Under the pieces are notes generated by a model, which had not been told where the DNA came from, made no database searches, and saw only the letters and a program-made list of their open reading frames with translations. A stretch of DNA of 64,000 nucleotides from Mahella australiensis 50-1 BON. Lineage in GTDB: Bacteria; Bacillota; Clostridia; Mahellales; Mahellaceae. The stretch covers positions 372,001 through 436,000 of the forward strand of contig NC_015520.1 of the NCBI RefSeq assembly GCF_000213255.1, read 5' to 3'. Positions within the stretch are counted from its first letter, which is position 1. Each line of letters begins with the position of its first letter. The position numbers were made by a program, and so were the translations under genes. Positions 51,089-62,013 of this stretch are shown piece by piece.

Positions 51089-52468
51089 ATGAACAACGAA
51101 TATATATATGATGTACGCAATGCCAGGCTGGCAGCGGCGGGATTAACGGTCTATAAAAGCATAACGGAAGATGAAACGGTCAGAAGTTTTCTTGATTTAT
51201 TGGAGATGATAGATGACGAGTCGTCTATGCCGTATGATATAGTCAACGCTTATCATTGGCTGGTTCACGATTTATTGTCCATTCAAAGCGGTGACGGCGT
51301 CAATCCGTGGAAAGACCATATACTAGATCTTGTGCTAAATGATGAAAATGCTTTCAGTAAATATTGCCAGAGCATGGAGGATAATGCCGATATACCATAC
51401 GCAATACAGCAGGCGGTTAAGAGCGATATGCAATACTTGCAGACATTATGCAGTATAGACAGCGATGTATTAAAGCAAAATATAGGCATGAGGACGGGCA
51501 TGGTGGCACAGCATTGGCCTGGGTGGGATATACTATATAATCCAGGCTATTCACGTAAAGATGAGCAGCCAAATCAAGCAGATGACAGCTTACAGTGGCT
51601 GCAAAACCAACGCATATCGATAAAACGGCGCATAGCGGATAGCGCTTGTTGGTCCGATATGATAGATGCTCTAGCTGAGTTTTATAAAAAGATGGGGATA
51701 AGCATTCTCAATAAATATCTCACATTCAGATGGGTTGGAAGTCGCGCAGGATATGCGGGTTATTTAACAGGCGTGGCCAAGCCCGATCCCATACGATTGG
51801 ATAACCTTATAGGGTATGATGTACAGCGCAAGCAGGTCATAGATAATACCGAAAGATTTGTGGCCGGTTACCCTGCCAATAATATGTTATTGTATGGTGA
51901 CAGAGGTACAGGCAAGTCTTCCACTGTAAAAGCGCTTATACATCGTTATGGCAAAGATGGTTTACGGCTTATAGAGGTATCGCGCGATAACCTGAATGAT
52001 TTTTATGATATACTTGATACTGTCAGGCCGTTCAAGCAACGGTTTATACTGTTTGTCGATGATTTGGCATTTGACGCTGATGAATCGGCTTATACAGGGT
52101 TAAAGGCCGTATTGGAAGGCGGCATAGAGGCTAGACCGGATAATGTTGTTATATTTGCCACATCCAACCGCCGTCATCTGGTAAAGGAATACTTCAGCGA
52201 CAGGATAGGTAGCGACGAGCTGCATGAGGGCGATACCAGGCAGGAGAAATTGTCTTTGGCCGACCGCTTCGGCATTGTGGTGACATTTCTACAGCCGGAT
52301 CAGGAGGAATATCTTGAGATAGTGGATGGCTTGGCTCGTCAACATGGCATTGAGATGAATATCGGTGAATTGCACAGCATGGCGCTGCAGTGGCAGGCCA
52401 AACATAATGGACGTTCCGGACGTACGGCTGCTCAGTTTATAACGTATCTGTTGGCACATAAGGCATAA
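51089..52468 (+). CDS. DUF815-family AAA+ ATPase
   Basis: 459 residues. The N-terminal half is helical and uncharacterised. The ATPase half starts LDNLIGYDVQRKQVIDNTERFVAGYPANNMLLYGDRGTGKSSTVKALIH with Walker A at about 268-277. Walker B-like RFILFVDDLAFDADESAYTGLKAVLEGG and sensor VVIFATSNRRHLVKEYFSDR are all typical of DUF815. The C-terminal part is a helical lid (WQAKHNGRSGRTAAQFITYL). Family members are widespread in clostridia and their substrate is unknown. The ribosome site AAAGGGAG is well placed. Confidence 0.88.
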   Translation: MNNEYIYDVRNARLAAAGLTVYKSITEDETVRSFLDLLEMIDDESSMPYDIVNAYHWLVHDLLSIQSGDGVNPWKDHILDLVLNDENAFSKYCQSMEDNADIPYAIQQAVKSDMQYLQTLCSIDSDVLKQNIGMRTGMVAQHWPGWDILYNPGYSRKDEQPNQADDSLQWLQNQRISIKRRIADSACWSDMIDALAEFYKKMGISILNKYLTFRWVGSRAGYAGYLTGVAKPDPIRLDNLIGYDVQRKQVIDNTERFVAGYPANNMLLYGDRGTGKSSTVKALIHRYGKDGLRLIEVSRDNLNDFYDILDTVRPFKQRFILFVDDLAFDADESAYTGLKAVLEGGIEARPDNVVIFATSNRRHLVKEYFSDRIGSDELHEGDTRQEKLSLADRFGIVVTFLQPDQEEYLEIVDGLARQHGIEMNIGELHSMALQWQAKHNGRSGRTAAQFITYLLAHKA

Positions 52469-52489
52469 CGTTGCATAGCAGGGCACATA

Positions 52490-52576
52490 TATTAAGCTAT
52501 GTCCTCCGTAAAATTGCCTTGAGGCTAATCGTTGCCTTCGCCTATGCAAACTGCACTGAACAATCACCCCCGAATA
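52490..52576 (+). repeat. Family A arm remnant with hairpin end
   Basis: CATATATTAAGC (right tip of the hairpin module) is followed by GTCCTCCGTAAAATTGCC, GAGGCTAATCGTTGCC and CACTGAACAATCAC. The order matches copy 1 at 5608-5727, with about 20 bp missing. It lies between the DUF815 gene and the membrane protein gene. Confidence 0.7.
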
Positions 52577-52638
52577 GTCACGATAATAGGTGCTGAAAGC
52601 GGGTTAAGATAAAGAAAATTAAAGGGGGAGCGTATGAT

Positions 52639-53358
52639 TTGAAGTCGAAAGAACGTGTGGTGCTAATAATACTTTTGTCGGTATCCTGTTTTATCCCAAT
52701 GGTTGCTTATGCCAATTCAGCCGAGCCGCCAACATTGATAGTAATTATGAAAAATGCTCCTGAAGATGTTTCCGTTTCAGCAATTTCTGCAGGGAGAATA
52801 ACGGAAGGCGAGAAAATTGAGAGAGCATGGGAGACGTATTATGTTTTTTATAATGAAGACATCATGGATGATAAAGAAATCACGCTTAGAGTATGCGGAA
52901 ACGGCACAAGTTATGATCAAGTTATAGAGCAGCAATACTTGACCGGTTACAATAACATCGTTACGTTGGATTTTTCCAAGCGGACCATAACAGAGGGGAA
53001 ACTACTGTCCCGCTCCATAGTCCTTGTAACGTTACGAGTATCTTTGACTTTGGTCATCGAAGGCATTATATTCTTTTTGTTCGGATTTCGCGATAAGAAT
53101 AGCTGGATAGCCTTTTTGATTATTAACTTGCTGACACAAGGTGCCTTAAACATTGTTATTAACAGTGTTGCCCCTATCGCTGGCTATATGATTTTAAGCC
53201 TTCTTTTTATAGAATTCTTTGTATTTATAGCCGAAATTATAGGAGTACTTGCTTTTATAAAAGAGTATGGAATACTCCGCCGAGTTTCTTTTGTGGTAGT
53301 CGCAAATTTGGCAAGCCTTGTTTTAGGCGGCTATTTGATTACTGTTTTGCCCATTTGA
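52639..53358 (+). CDS. Membrane protein of unknown function with extracytoplasmic N-terminal domain
   Basis: 239 residues from TTG 52639 (AAGGGGGAG 9 nt before it). Signal-like N-terminus (VVLIILLSVSCFIPMVAYA) and an exported domain of about 100 residues (AEPPTLIVIMKNAPEDVSVSAISAGRITEGEK). Then four to five membrane helices (VTLRVSLTLVIEGIIFFLFGF, WIAFLIINLLTQGALNIVI, GYMILSLLFIEFFVFIAEIIGVLAFI, VVVANLASLVLGGYLITVL). Such ABC-like CPxCG motifs are absent. No family is recognised. The stop is 5 nt from the convergent atpC stop. Confidence 0.65.
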   Translation: MKSKERVVLIILLSVSCFIPMVAYANSAEPPTLIVIMKNAPEDVSVSAISAGRITEGEKIERAWETYYVFYNEDIMDDKEITLRVCGNGTSYDQVIEQQYLTGYNNIVTLDFSKRTITEGKLLSRSIVLVTLRVSLTLVIEGIIFFLFGFRDKNSWIAFLIINLLTQGALNIVINSVAPIAGYMILSLLFIEFFVFIAEIIGVLAFIKEYGILRRVSFVVVANLASLVLGGYLITVLPI

Positions 53359-53363
53359 ACATG

Positions 53364-53783
53364 CTATACCTTTCTATTTGATATGCGCAAACGGGTCAGA
53401 GCGCGGGCAAGGGCCGCCTGTGAGCGGAGGTATTCCTCTTGGCTTAGGCGCTGGCGCAAACGCTCCTCGGCTCGGCGCCGGGCGGCTTCGGCGCGCCGAG
53501 CGTCGATCTCTTCTGGCCATTCTACTGTGTCGGATAGTATCGTTACCTTTTGAGGGCGTATCTCTATAAATCCGCCCGATATAGCAGCATCCCTCCATTG
53601 ACCGCTTTGCTTTATGCGCAGCACGCCTATGCCTATAGGGCATACCAGCGGCTCGTGGCCGGCGAGCACGCCCATATACCCGTCGCTGGTGTAACCGTTG
53701 GAAACAGGAAATATTATTTCTTCTACGTCGCCGTCGAAGAACTCGCGATCGGGCGACACTATGTCCAAGTGAAAGGTCAGCAT
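53364..53783 (-). CDS. atpC: F-type ATP synthase subunit epsilon
   Basis: 139 residues. N-terminal beta sandwich LTFHLDIVSPDREFFDGDVEEIIFPVSNGYMGVLAGHEPLV-like with GFIEIRPQKVTILSDTVEWPEEID, then a helical hairpin (RRAEAARRRAEERLRQRLSQEEYLRSQAALARALTRLRI). This subunit sits at the base of the gamma stalk and its C-terminal helices can inhibit ATP hydrolysis. The strongly Arg-rich helix may strengthen that. It is the last gene of the operon, 1 nt after atpD. Confidence 0.95.
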   Translation of the reverse strand: MLTFHLDIVSPDREFFDGDVEEIIFPVSNGYTSDGYMGVLAGHEPLVCPIGIGVLRIKQSGQWRDAAISGGFIEIRPQKVTILSDTVEWPEEIDARRAEAARRRAEERLRQRLSQEEYLRSQAALARALTRLRISNRKV

Positions 53784-53784
53784 A

Positions 53785-56064
<2,280 letters not shown>

Positions 56065-56081
<17 letters not shown>

Positions 56082-57603
56082 TTTTGTCACTCAGCCTTTG
56101 CTTATATTCTTCTATAAAATCATGCAATGCTTGTTTTATACTTGCTTCGGTATCATCATCTATTGTACCTGTTTGTTGTATAAACTGCATGGCTTGTGCC
56201 GCATGGAGCTCCATGTACTCGATTAATGACGGTTTTAGGTCATTTATAGCCTCCACAGGAATACCTTCGAGATAGTTGTTTATAGCTGCATAGAGCAGTA
56301 CCACTTGATGGCTGACCGGCAGGGGTTTATATTGTTCCTGCTTTAACATCTCCGTGATTCTTTCGCCGCGTGCCAGGCGCCGGCGCGTGTTATCGTCCAG
56401 CTCGGCTCCAAATTGAGCAAAGGCGGCCAGCTCGCGGTATTGTGCCAGCTCCAGACGGAGTGTACCGGCGATTTTTTTCATCGCTTTGGTCTGAGCGGCG
56501 CCGCCTACCCTGGATACCGACAGGCCGACATTTACGGCCGGTTTGACACCAGCTAGGAACAATTCGTTTTCAAGATATATCTGACCGTCGGTTATGGATA
56601 TAACATTGGTCGGTATGTAAGCCGATATGTCGCCGGCCAACGTTTCTATAATAGGCAGAGCGGTCATAGATCCGCCTCCTAATCTTTCATCCAAACGCGC
56701 CGACCTTTCCAGCAGCCGTGAATGCAGATAAAATACATCTCCAGGGAATGCCTCACGGCCTGGTGGACGGCGTAATAACAGGGAAAGGGTACGGTAGGCT
56801 ACGGCGTGCTTGGACAGGTCATCGTATATTATCAGCACATCCTTACCATTATACATGAATTCTTCAGCTATGGCACAGGCTGCATATGGGCATACATATT
56901 GCAGTGCTGCGGATTCGCTTGCCGATGCTAGTACCATGACGGTATAATCCATAGCGCCAAATTCGTCAAGCGTATGTGCTAATTGTGCCGTAGATGACGC
57001 TTTCTGGCCTATGCCCACGTATATACATATGACATCCTGATCTTTTTGGTTCAATATGGTATCCAATGCTATGGCGGTTTTGCCGGTTTGTCGGTCCCCT
57101 ATGATGAGTTCGCGTTGACCGCGGCCTATAGGTATCATCGAGTCTATGGATACGATGCCGGTCTGCAGTGGTACCGATACAGGTTGCCGATCTATAATGG
57201 GCGGCGCGGGATTTTCTATGGGTCTGCTTTTATCGGACAGTATTGGGCCTTTGCCATCTATAGGGCGGCATAGTGCATCTACTGTTCGTCCTATTAGAGC
57301 ATTACCGACCGGCACGGACATAACGCGGCCGGTGCGCTTTACCCGTGTTCCTTCTTTTATATCCGATGACATATCCAAAAGCACGGCTCCTACGCTATCC
57401 TCATTCAGATTCATAGCCAGACCATATACATCGTTTCCGAAATCCAGCATTTCATTGCTCATGCAATGTTCCAAGCCGTATATTATGGCTATGCCATCAT
57501 TGTATTGGGTAACATAGCCGGTATCTTCAACATGAGTCTTTTGTTCAAAGCCCTCTATCTCCTGACGGAGGATAGAGGCTATTTCATTTGCTTTTATGGG
57601 CAT
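56065..57603 (-). CDS. atpA: F-type ATP synthase subunit alpha
   Basis: 512 residues. P-loop [15 protein letters not shown] (about 170-184), [58 protein letters not shown] and the Arg finger region [15 protein letters not shown]-like and [17 protein letters not shown]. It makes the non-catalytic nucleotide sites of F1. The start lies 16 nt after the atpH stop. No odd residue is seen. Confidence 0.97.
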
Positions 57604-57619
57604 TTAAACACCTCGCTTT

Positions 57620-58174
57620 CTAAATGGAAATATTGGCTGCAAGCCTTCTGGCGGCCGATTTTATGGCGCTTAAGCGCGAAGCGATGGAGCGATCTATCGT
57701 ACGATCGTCTATTTCCAATCTTAAGCCTCCTATTATGGATGGGTCTATGATATTTTCGATATATGCCGATTTGTCATACGTTTTTTCCAATTGCTCCTTT
57801 AACATAGCCATTATATCAGGGTTCAACGGGCGAGCAGTGATGGCTCGTACCTCGAGTATACCTGCATGGCGGTGATACAGATGAGCATATTGCTTTACTA
57901 TGTCATCCAGCCGATTCAAGCGGCGGTTCTTTATTATTATATCGATAAAGTTTATTATCTCTTCATCGCATATATCGGAAAATATCCTTCTTATGACACG
58001 CTTTTTTTCATCCATGGATATTACAGGACTCATCAGCGCCTTGATGAGATCAGAGCTAATGCTTATAGTTTCCATAAAGGCTTGTAGTTGCTGCATATAT
58101 GTCTCTGTGCGATTTTTATCCACAGCGGTTTCGAACAATGCAGTGGCATAGTTTTCAGCCACGGAATCGGGCAT
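57620..58174 (-). CDS. atpH: F-type ATP synthase subunit delta
   Basis: 184 residues. The N-terminal helical bundle begins VAENYATALFETAVDKN, and the C-terminal part ends GGLRLEIDDRTIDRSIASRLSAIKSAARRLA, where GGL.L.IDD is the family signature. It joins the peripheral stalk to the head of F1. It lies 4 nt after atpF. Confidence 0.94.
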   Translation of the reverse strand: MPDSVAENYATALFETAVDKNRTETYMQQLQAFMETISISSDLIKALMSPVISMDEKKRVIRRIFSDICDEEIINFIDIIIKNRRLNRLDDIVKQYAHLYHRHAGILEVRAITARPLNPDIMAMLKEQLEKTYDKSAYIENIIDPSIIGGLRLEIDDRTIDRSIASRLSAIKSAARRLAANISI

Positions 58175-58178
58175 ATTT

Positions 58179-58661
58179 CTACCCCCTTATGCCTTGCTGT
58201 ATAATGGACTTTACAAGCTGTTCGTCGGTTTCAGCATCCAGCTCGCGCTGCAGTATTTCAGATACCGCTGTCAATGCAAGCGCGGCGATCTGTTCTTTGG
58301 CCTGCTCTATGGTTAGCTCTTTTTGCTTTTGTGCCTCAATTTGGGCCTTGGTCAATATGGATTCGGCTTGAGCTTTGGCATCGTTTAGGATGGCGTCCAT
58401 CTGCTGCTTGGCTTTATCCCTTGTTTCTTTTAACAATTGATCGGAACGCTGCTTTATGTCATTTAATTGTTGCATATACTGCTCATGAAGCTCTTTGGCT
58501 TGCTGTTCCCGCTTTTTAGCCTCATCCAACTGGCTCTGAATGCTTTTGCTGCGGTTTTCCATAAAGTTCATAAGAGGCTTATAGAGCAGCTTTTTCAATA
58601 TATAGTAGAGTATGAACAGGTTTATGACCACGAATAAAGGCGTGGACAGTATCTGCCACAT
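58179..58661 (-). CDS. atpF: F-type ATP synthase subunit b
   Basis: 160 residues. One N-terminal membrane helix (TPLFVVINLFILYYILKKLLYKPL) is followed by a long charged helix (FMENRSKSIQSQLDEAKKREQQAKELHEQYMQQL...), the usual form of the peripheral stalk dimer. Only one b-type gene is present. Confidence 0.94.
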   Translation of the reverse strand: MWQILSTPLFVVINLFILYYILKKLLYKPLMNFMENRSKSIQSQLDEAKKREQQAKELHEQYMQQLNDIKQRSDQLLKETRDKAKQQMDAILNDAKAQAESILTKAQIEAQKQKELTIEQAKEQIAALALTAVSEILQRELDAETDEQLVKSIIQQGIRG

Positions 58662-58682
58662 AGCATCATTTCCTTTCGTGTA

Positions 58683-58898
58683 TCATTTTCCAAGTATTAG
58701 TATAAGTATAGCTGTCAGCAGACCGTATATGGCGGTAGCTTCGGATAATGCCGCGCCTATAAGAAGGTTGCGGAATATAGCATCTGCTGCTTCGGGCTGA
58801 CGCGCTACGGCATCCACAGCTTTACCTGTGGCCATGCTTATACCTATACCTGCTCCTATACCCGTTAATGCTGCTATTGCAGCGCCTATTGCTGTCAT
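58683..58898 (-). CDS. atpE: F-type ATP synthase subunit c
   Basis: 71 residues, two membrane helices joined by the polar loop [12 protein letters not shown]. The ion-binding Glu is in [15 protein letters not shown] on the second helix. Na-type rings usually show Gln in helix 1 and E-S-T (or E-T) at this place. Here Gln is in ARQPE as in many rings, the residue after Glu is Ala and the next is Thr. I therefore read it as more likely proton-specific, with some doubt. A single c gene is present. Confidence 0.95.
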   Translation of the reverse strand: MTAIGAAIAALTGIGAGIGISMATGKAVDAVARQPEAADAIFRNLLIGAALSEATAIYGLLTAILILILGK

Positions 58899-58914
58899 AA
58901 TATATGTCTCCTTT

Positions 58915-59583
58915 CTATTCCAATGCTTCTCTTAGATATATCATGCTTAAAAATAGGAATATCACTGTTTGAATGAGGCCATCGAATAAATCGAAATACA
59001 GGCTCAGTATCGGCGGTAACCCTATGGGTATGAACGAGAATACCAGATCCATTATTATCATGGATGCCAGTATATTACCGAATAGTCGAGCAGCCAACGA
59101 TAACGGCCGTATAAAATAATCCATGAGATTAAAAGGTACCATTATTGCTATCGGTTCGGCTATGCTATGCAGCCATCCGCTCACGCCCTTGTATTTTATT
59201 GAACCGACTATAATCATCACCATGGTCATTATGGCAAGCGTAGCTGTGAGCGTTATATCGCTTGTAGGCGGGCGTAAGCCCAATAAGCCCAGCATATTGG
59301 CTATACTAAGGAATAATGCTACAGTAGTAAGATAAGGGATAAACGGATCAGCTTTATCACCGAGGTTTTGCCTTATAAAGGATGATATCATATCCCAAAG
59401 GGCTTCTACAGCGTTTTGTATTCCATGGGGCACAGTCTCCCACTTGATCGTAAGACGTATGGCCAACGCCGCGGCTATCAATATGGCCATTACTATCCAC
59501 ATATTTACCACCGTTTGAGTGACCGGTATACCGCCCAATATCGGTATGGTAAAGACGGTTTTAGCCGTTATCTCGATGTCCAT
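58915..59583 (-). CDS. atpB: F-type ATP synthase subunit a
   Basis: 222 residues with about 5-6 membrane helices. The essential stator Arg is in [50 protein letters not shown] is the C-terminal helix pair. It forms the two half-channels of the rotary motor. The start overlaps atpI by 23 nt. No missing conserved residue seen. Confidence 0.95.
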   Translation of the reverse strand: MDIEITAKTVFTIPILGGIPVTQTVVNMWIVMAILIAAALAIRLTIKWETVPHGIQNAVEALWDMISSFIRQNLGDKADPFIPYLTTVALFLSIANMLGLLGLRPPTSDITLTATLAIMTMVMIIVGSIKYKGVSGWLHSIAEPIAIMVPFNLMDYFIRPLSLAARLFGNILASMIIMDLVFSFIPIGLPPILSLYFDLFDGLIQTVIFLFLSMIYLREALE

Positions 59584-59974
59584 CTGGTTTTGTCACCTCC
59601 TTTCGCATATATATTATTACTGTAACAGGCATGACAATACCATACACGCCAAGGCCTATTACAAAACCAAAGGTGGCGGCGGGCTTTAAAAGATAAACCA
59701 TACCGGCAGCCACTATTAAAAGCAATATATTCCATAGCGGATATATCATGGCCTTAGATATTATATTTGCCATAGATGTGGGTTTTATGTACCCGCTTAT
59801 GAGCGATAAGAATGCGCCGAAACGCCATATCGCGAGGGCGGTGCCTATAACTATGCCCAGCGGTATATATATATTGCGATTTACAATATATATTATTAGT
59901 GCGACCAGTGCAGCGACAATTATTGTTGCATTAGCGGCTTTACGGCGTATTTTCGTTGTATCATTCGTATGCAT
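59561..59974 (-). CDS. atpI: ATP synthase subunit I (AtpI-like)
   Basis: 137 residues with four hydrophobic helices (ATIIVAALVALIIYIV, IPLGIVIGTALAIWRF, WNILLLIVAAGMVYLL, FVIGLGVYGIVMPVTVIIYMR) and position directly before atpB. AtpI helps c-ring assembly. Sequence is poorly conserved, so the call depends largely on place and topology. It is the first gene of the operon; no strong promoter could be picked out ahead of it. Confidence 0.82.
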   Translation of the reverse strand: MHTNDTTKIRRKAANATIIVAALVALIIYIVNRNIYIPLGIVIGTALAIWRFGAFLSLISGYIKPTSMANIISKAMIYPLWNILLLIVAAGMVYLLKPAATFGFVIGLGVYGIVMPVTVIIYMRKEVTKPDGHRDNG

Positions 59975-60071
59975 CGCCTCTTTTCCTTAGCCATTTTATA
60001 CTAATGATAATACTTTTCCAGAACAATTTCAATAGCAATTTCAATGCCAAATAAAAAACCGAAACACATGG

Positions 60072-60128
60072 GCCAGAGGCTAACCGTTATTATTTGCATG
60101 CGCTGAATTTGTCATATTACGAATCGCA
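60072..60128 (+). repeat. Family A/B junction remnant beside the IS element
   Basis: GAGGCTAACCGTTA (tip of a family A arm) is joined to TTTGCATGCGCTGAATTTG and ATATTACGAATCGCAG (right end of family B). It ends 10-30 bp before the ISNCY left end. Confidence 0.65.
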
Positions 60129-60219
60129 GTTATTTTTATTTCTGTTATTATTCTATGATATTGTCATAGTAAAATTATTCTGCGATAATGTCATTATGAG
60201 GAGAGAGGAACAGTATTGT

Positions 60220-61557
60220 ATGACAGAGAGCGAAATGCAAAAACTTGTTGTTATTAATAAAGTCATCGATGGGACGTTAACCGCAAGTGAAGCTGCGCAG
60301 GTTTTAGACCTCAGTGTTCGTCAAATATTTAGACTTAAGAAGGGGGTTAAAGAACAAGGTGCGTCTTTCGTTATTCATAAGAACAGAGGCCGTAAACCTG
60401 CTAATGCTTTAAGCGATGAGCTAGTAAACCATATCCTCACTTTGAGGAAGGAAAAGTATTTTGATACGAATTTCTCTCATTTTAGAGATTTGCTTGAGGA
60501 TGATAAGGGTATTATTCTTAGTAATTCCTCGGTTTATAGAATCCTTGATAATGCCGGTATTCAAAGCCCTAGAAAGCATAGACGCCCTCGTAAGATTCAT
60601 GCTAGAAGGGAACGTATGCCTCAGGCTGGCATGTTGGTGCAAATCGATTGCACCTCTTTTGAATGGATTCCTTCTGTAGGTAATATGGCTCTCCACGGTG
60701 CCATAGACGATGCCACCGGTCAGGTCCTCGCGCTCTATTTTACTGAAAACGAGTGCATGAATGGCTATTTTGAGCTCATGCGTACCATCATTGGCCAATA
60801 TGGTATCCCTATATCTCTATATGCCGATAAGCATACTATATTTGCTTCTCCTAATAAGGGTAAAATCTCTATCGAGGAGCAGCTTGAGGGTAAAGTGGTA
60901 AATGAAACCCAGTTCCAAATGGCTATGAGTACATTGGGTATATCTATCATTAATGCCAGGTCCCCTCAGGCTAAGGGCCGCGTAGAGAGGCTATGGAATA
61001 CTTTGCAGGATAGGCTCAGGGCAGAATTGAGGATTTATGGCATTGATTCTATGGAAAAGGCCAATGAGTTTTTGCCTAAGTTCCTGGAGAGATATAATAA
61101 AAGGTTCGCCATAGAGCCTCAAGATCCCGAGCCTGCTTTTAGAGAATTACCGCCGGATATCGACTTAGATAATATACTTTGTGTTAAGTTATCTAGAAAA
61201 GTTGATAATGGCGGCGTATTTTCTCTACACAGCCAATATTATCAAGTTGTATGTGATGATGGCAAAACCGTTGCACCTATCGTTCCTAGAGCTAAGATAA
61301 CGGTTCTTACCAGCCCTAGGATAGGTATACGGGTGCAGTATGGCAATAATATATATGCTGTGAAAAAGCTCGATGAACCGCCTAAGAAAGCTCAGAAAGC
61401 TAATAAGGCAAGTTCATCGAGCACAGCTAAGCCTTATAAGCCTTCTCCCACTCATCCTTGGAAACAAGGTTGGCAGAAGGCGCCATCATATTGGTATGAG
61501 GAATCAGACAGAGAGATTTTAGAGGCTCTGTATAATTCCTCACGCGCCTGGCACTAG
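60220..61557 (+). CDS. ISNCY/IS1202-family DDE transposase
   Basis: 445 residues. Helix-turn-helix domain: LTASEAAQVLDLSVRQIFRLKKG, followed by IHKNRGRKPANALSDELVNHIL and a second DNA-binding helix unit. The RNase H-like catalytic triad is visible: Asp 143 (VQIDCTSFEW), Asp 203 (LYADKHTIF) and Glu 256 (GRVERLWNTLQDR). The C-terminal part is a beta domain with a Lys/Ser-rich tail. ATG 60220 (AGAGGAA 9 nt upstream) is preferred over ATG 60196. All catalytic residues are present and the frame is whole, so the element may be active. Confidence 0.9.
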   Translation: MTESEMQKLVVINKVIDGTLTASEAAQVLDLSVRQIFRLKKGVKEQGASFVIHKNRGRKPANALSDELVNHILTLRKEKYFDTNFSHFRDLLEDDKGIILSNSSVYRILDNAGIQSPRKHRRPRKIHARRERMPQAGMLVQIDCTSFEWIPSVGNMALHGAIDDATGQVLALYFTENECMNGYFELMRTIIGQYGIPISLYADKHTIFASPNKGKISIEEQLEGKVVNETQFQMAMSTLGISIINARSPQAKGRVERLWNTLQDRLRAELRIYGIDSMEKANEFLPKFLERYNKRFAIEPQDPEPAFRELPPDIDLDNILCVKLSRKVDNGGVFSLHSQYYQVVCDDGKTVAPIVPRAKITVLTSPRIGIRVQYGNNIYAVKKLDEPPKKAQKANKASSSSTAKPYKPSPTHPWKQGWQKAPSYWYEESDREILEALYNSSRAWH

Positions 61558-61563
61558 CCAGTA

Positions 61564-61693
61564 TTAAGGCTTACAGCCTAATTATATAATAGCTGCGAAA
61601 TGAACGTGCGTCAAGGGCAAGCGGAGCTTGTTTATTTTACCCTTTACGCACGGGAATGGAGCAGCTAGAATTTAGCAAAGCAGTAAGCCTTAA
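61564..61693 (+). ncRNA. Long imperfect hairpin downstream of the transposase
   Basis: About 130 bp forming one long inverted repeat. The base pairs TTAAGGCTTAC with GTAAGCCTTAA, then TAGCTGC with GCAGCTA, then CGTGCGTCAAGGG with CCCTTTACGCACG, and the apex CAAGC-GGA-GCTTG. It begins 6 nt after the transposase stop and lies inside the IS. It is not T-tailed like a simple terminator. It may be a structured RNA or a DNA site. Confidence 0.6.
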
Positions 61694-62013
61694 GATAGTA
61701 TTATCTTTTTTGCTCATCTGGTGGTAATATATGTTCTCATATCATATTAATGTAAGTTGCTAAAGTTATATAACCAGCTTACTGTAATATAATCTATATT
61801 TAATGTTCCAATTATAGTAAATCCATACATCGCTATGAAATTTTCGTTGAATAAATATCAGCCATTTACTATGACATTTTCGCTGACTATTGACATTATT
61901 TTTATTTGATACTTGACAAACGCGTGGACTATGAGTAAAATTCATATCGAGAAACAAAATATATTACCCGGTTTATGCTGTAATGACCGGGCAACGGGTG
62001 GGAGAAGAGATAT

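Larger units (their letters stand above)
60139..61895 (+). mobile_element. ISNCY (IS1202-group) insertion sequence
   Basis: The transposase gene is bounded by TGTCATAGTAAA (60162-60173) and its complement TTTACTATGACA (61865-61876). Around each end the box TATGACATTwTCGCwGA occurs twice: on the left as complement at about 60150-60170 and 60181-60196, and on the right at about 61834-61850 and 61870-61888. These look like doubled transposase-binding sites. The outer ends are estimates. No target duplication was found by eye. Confidence 0.7.
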
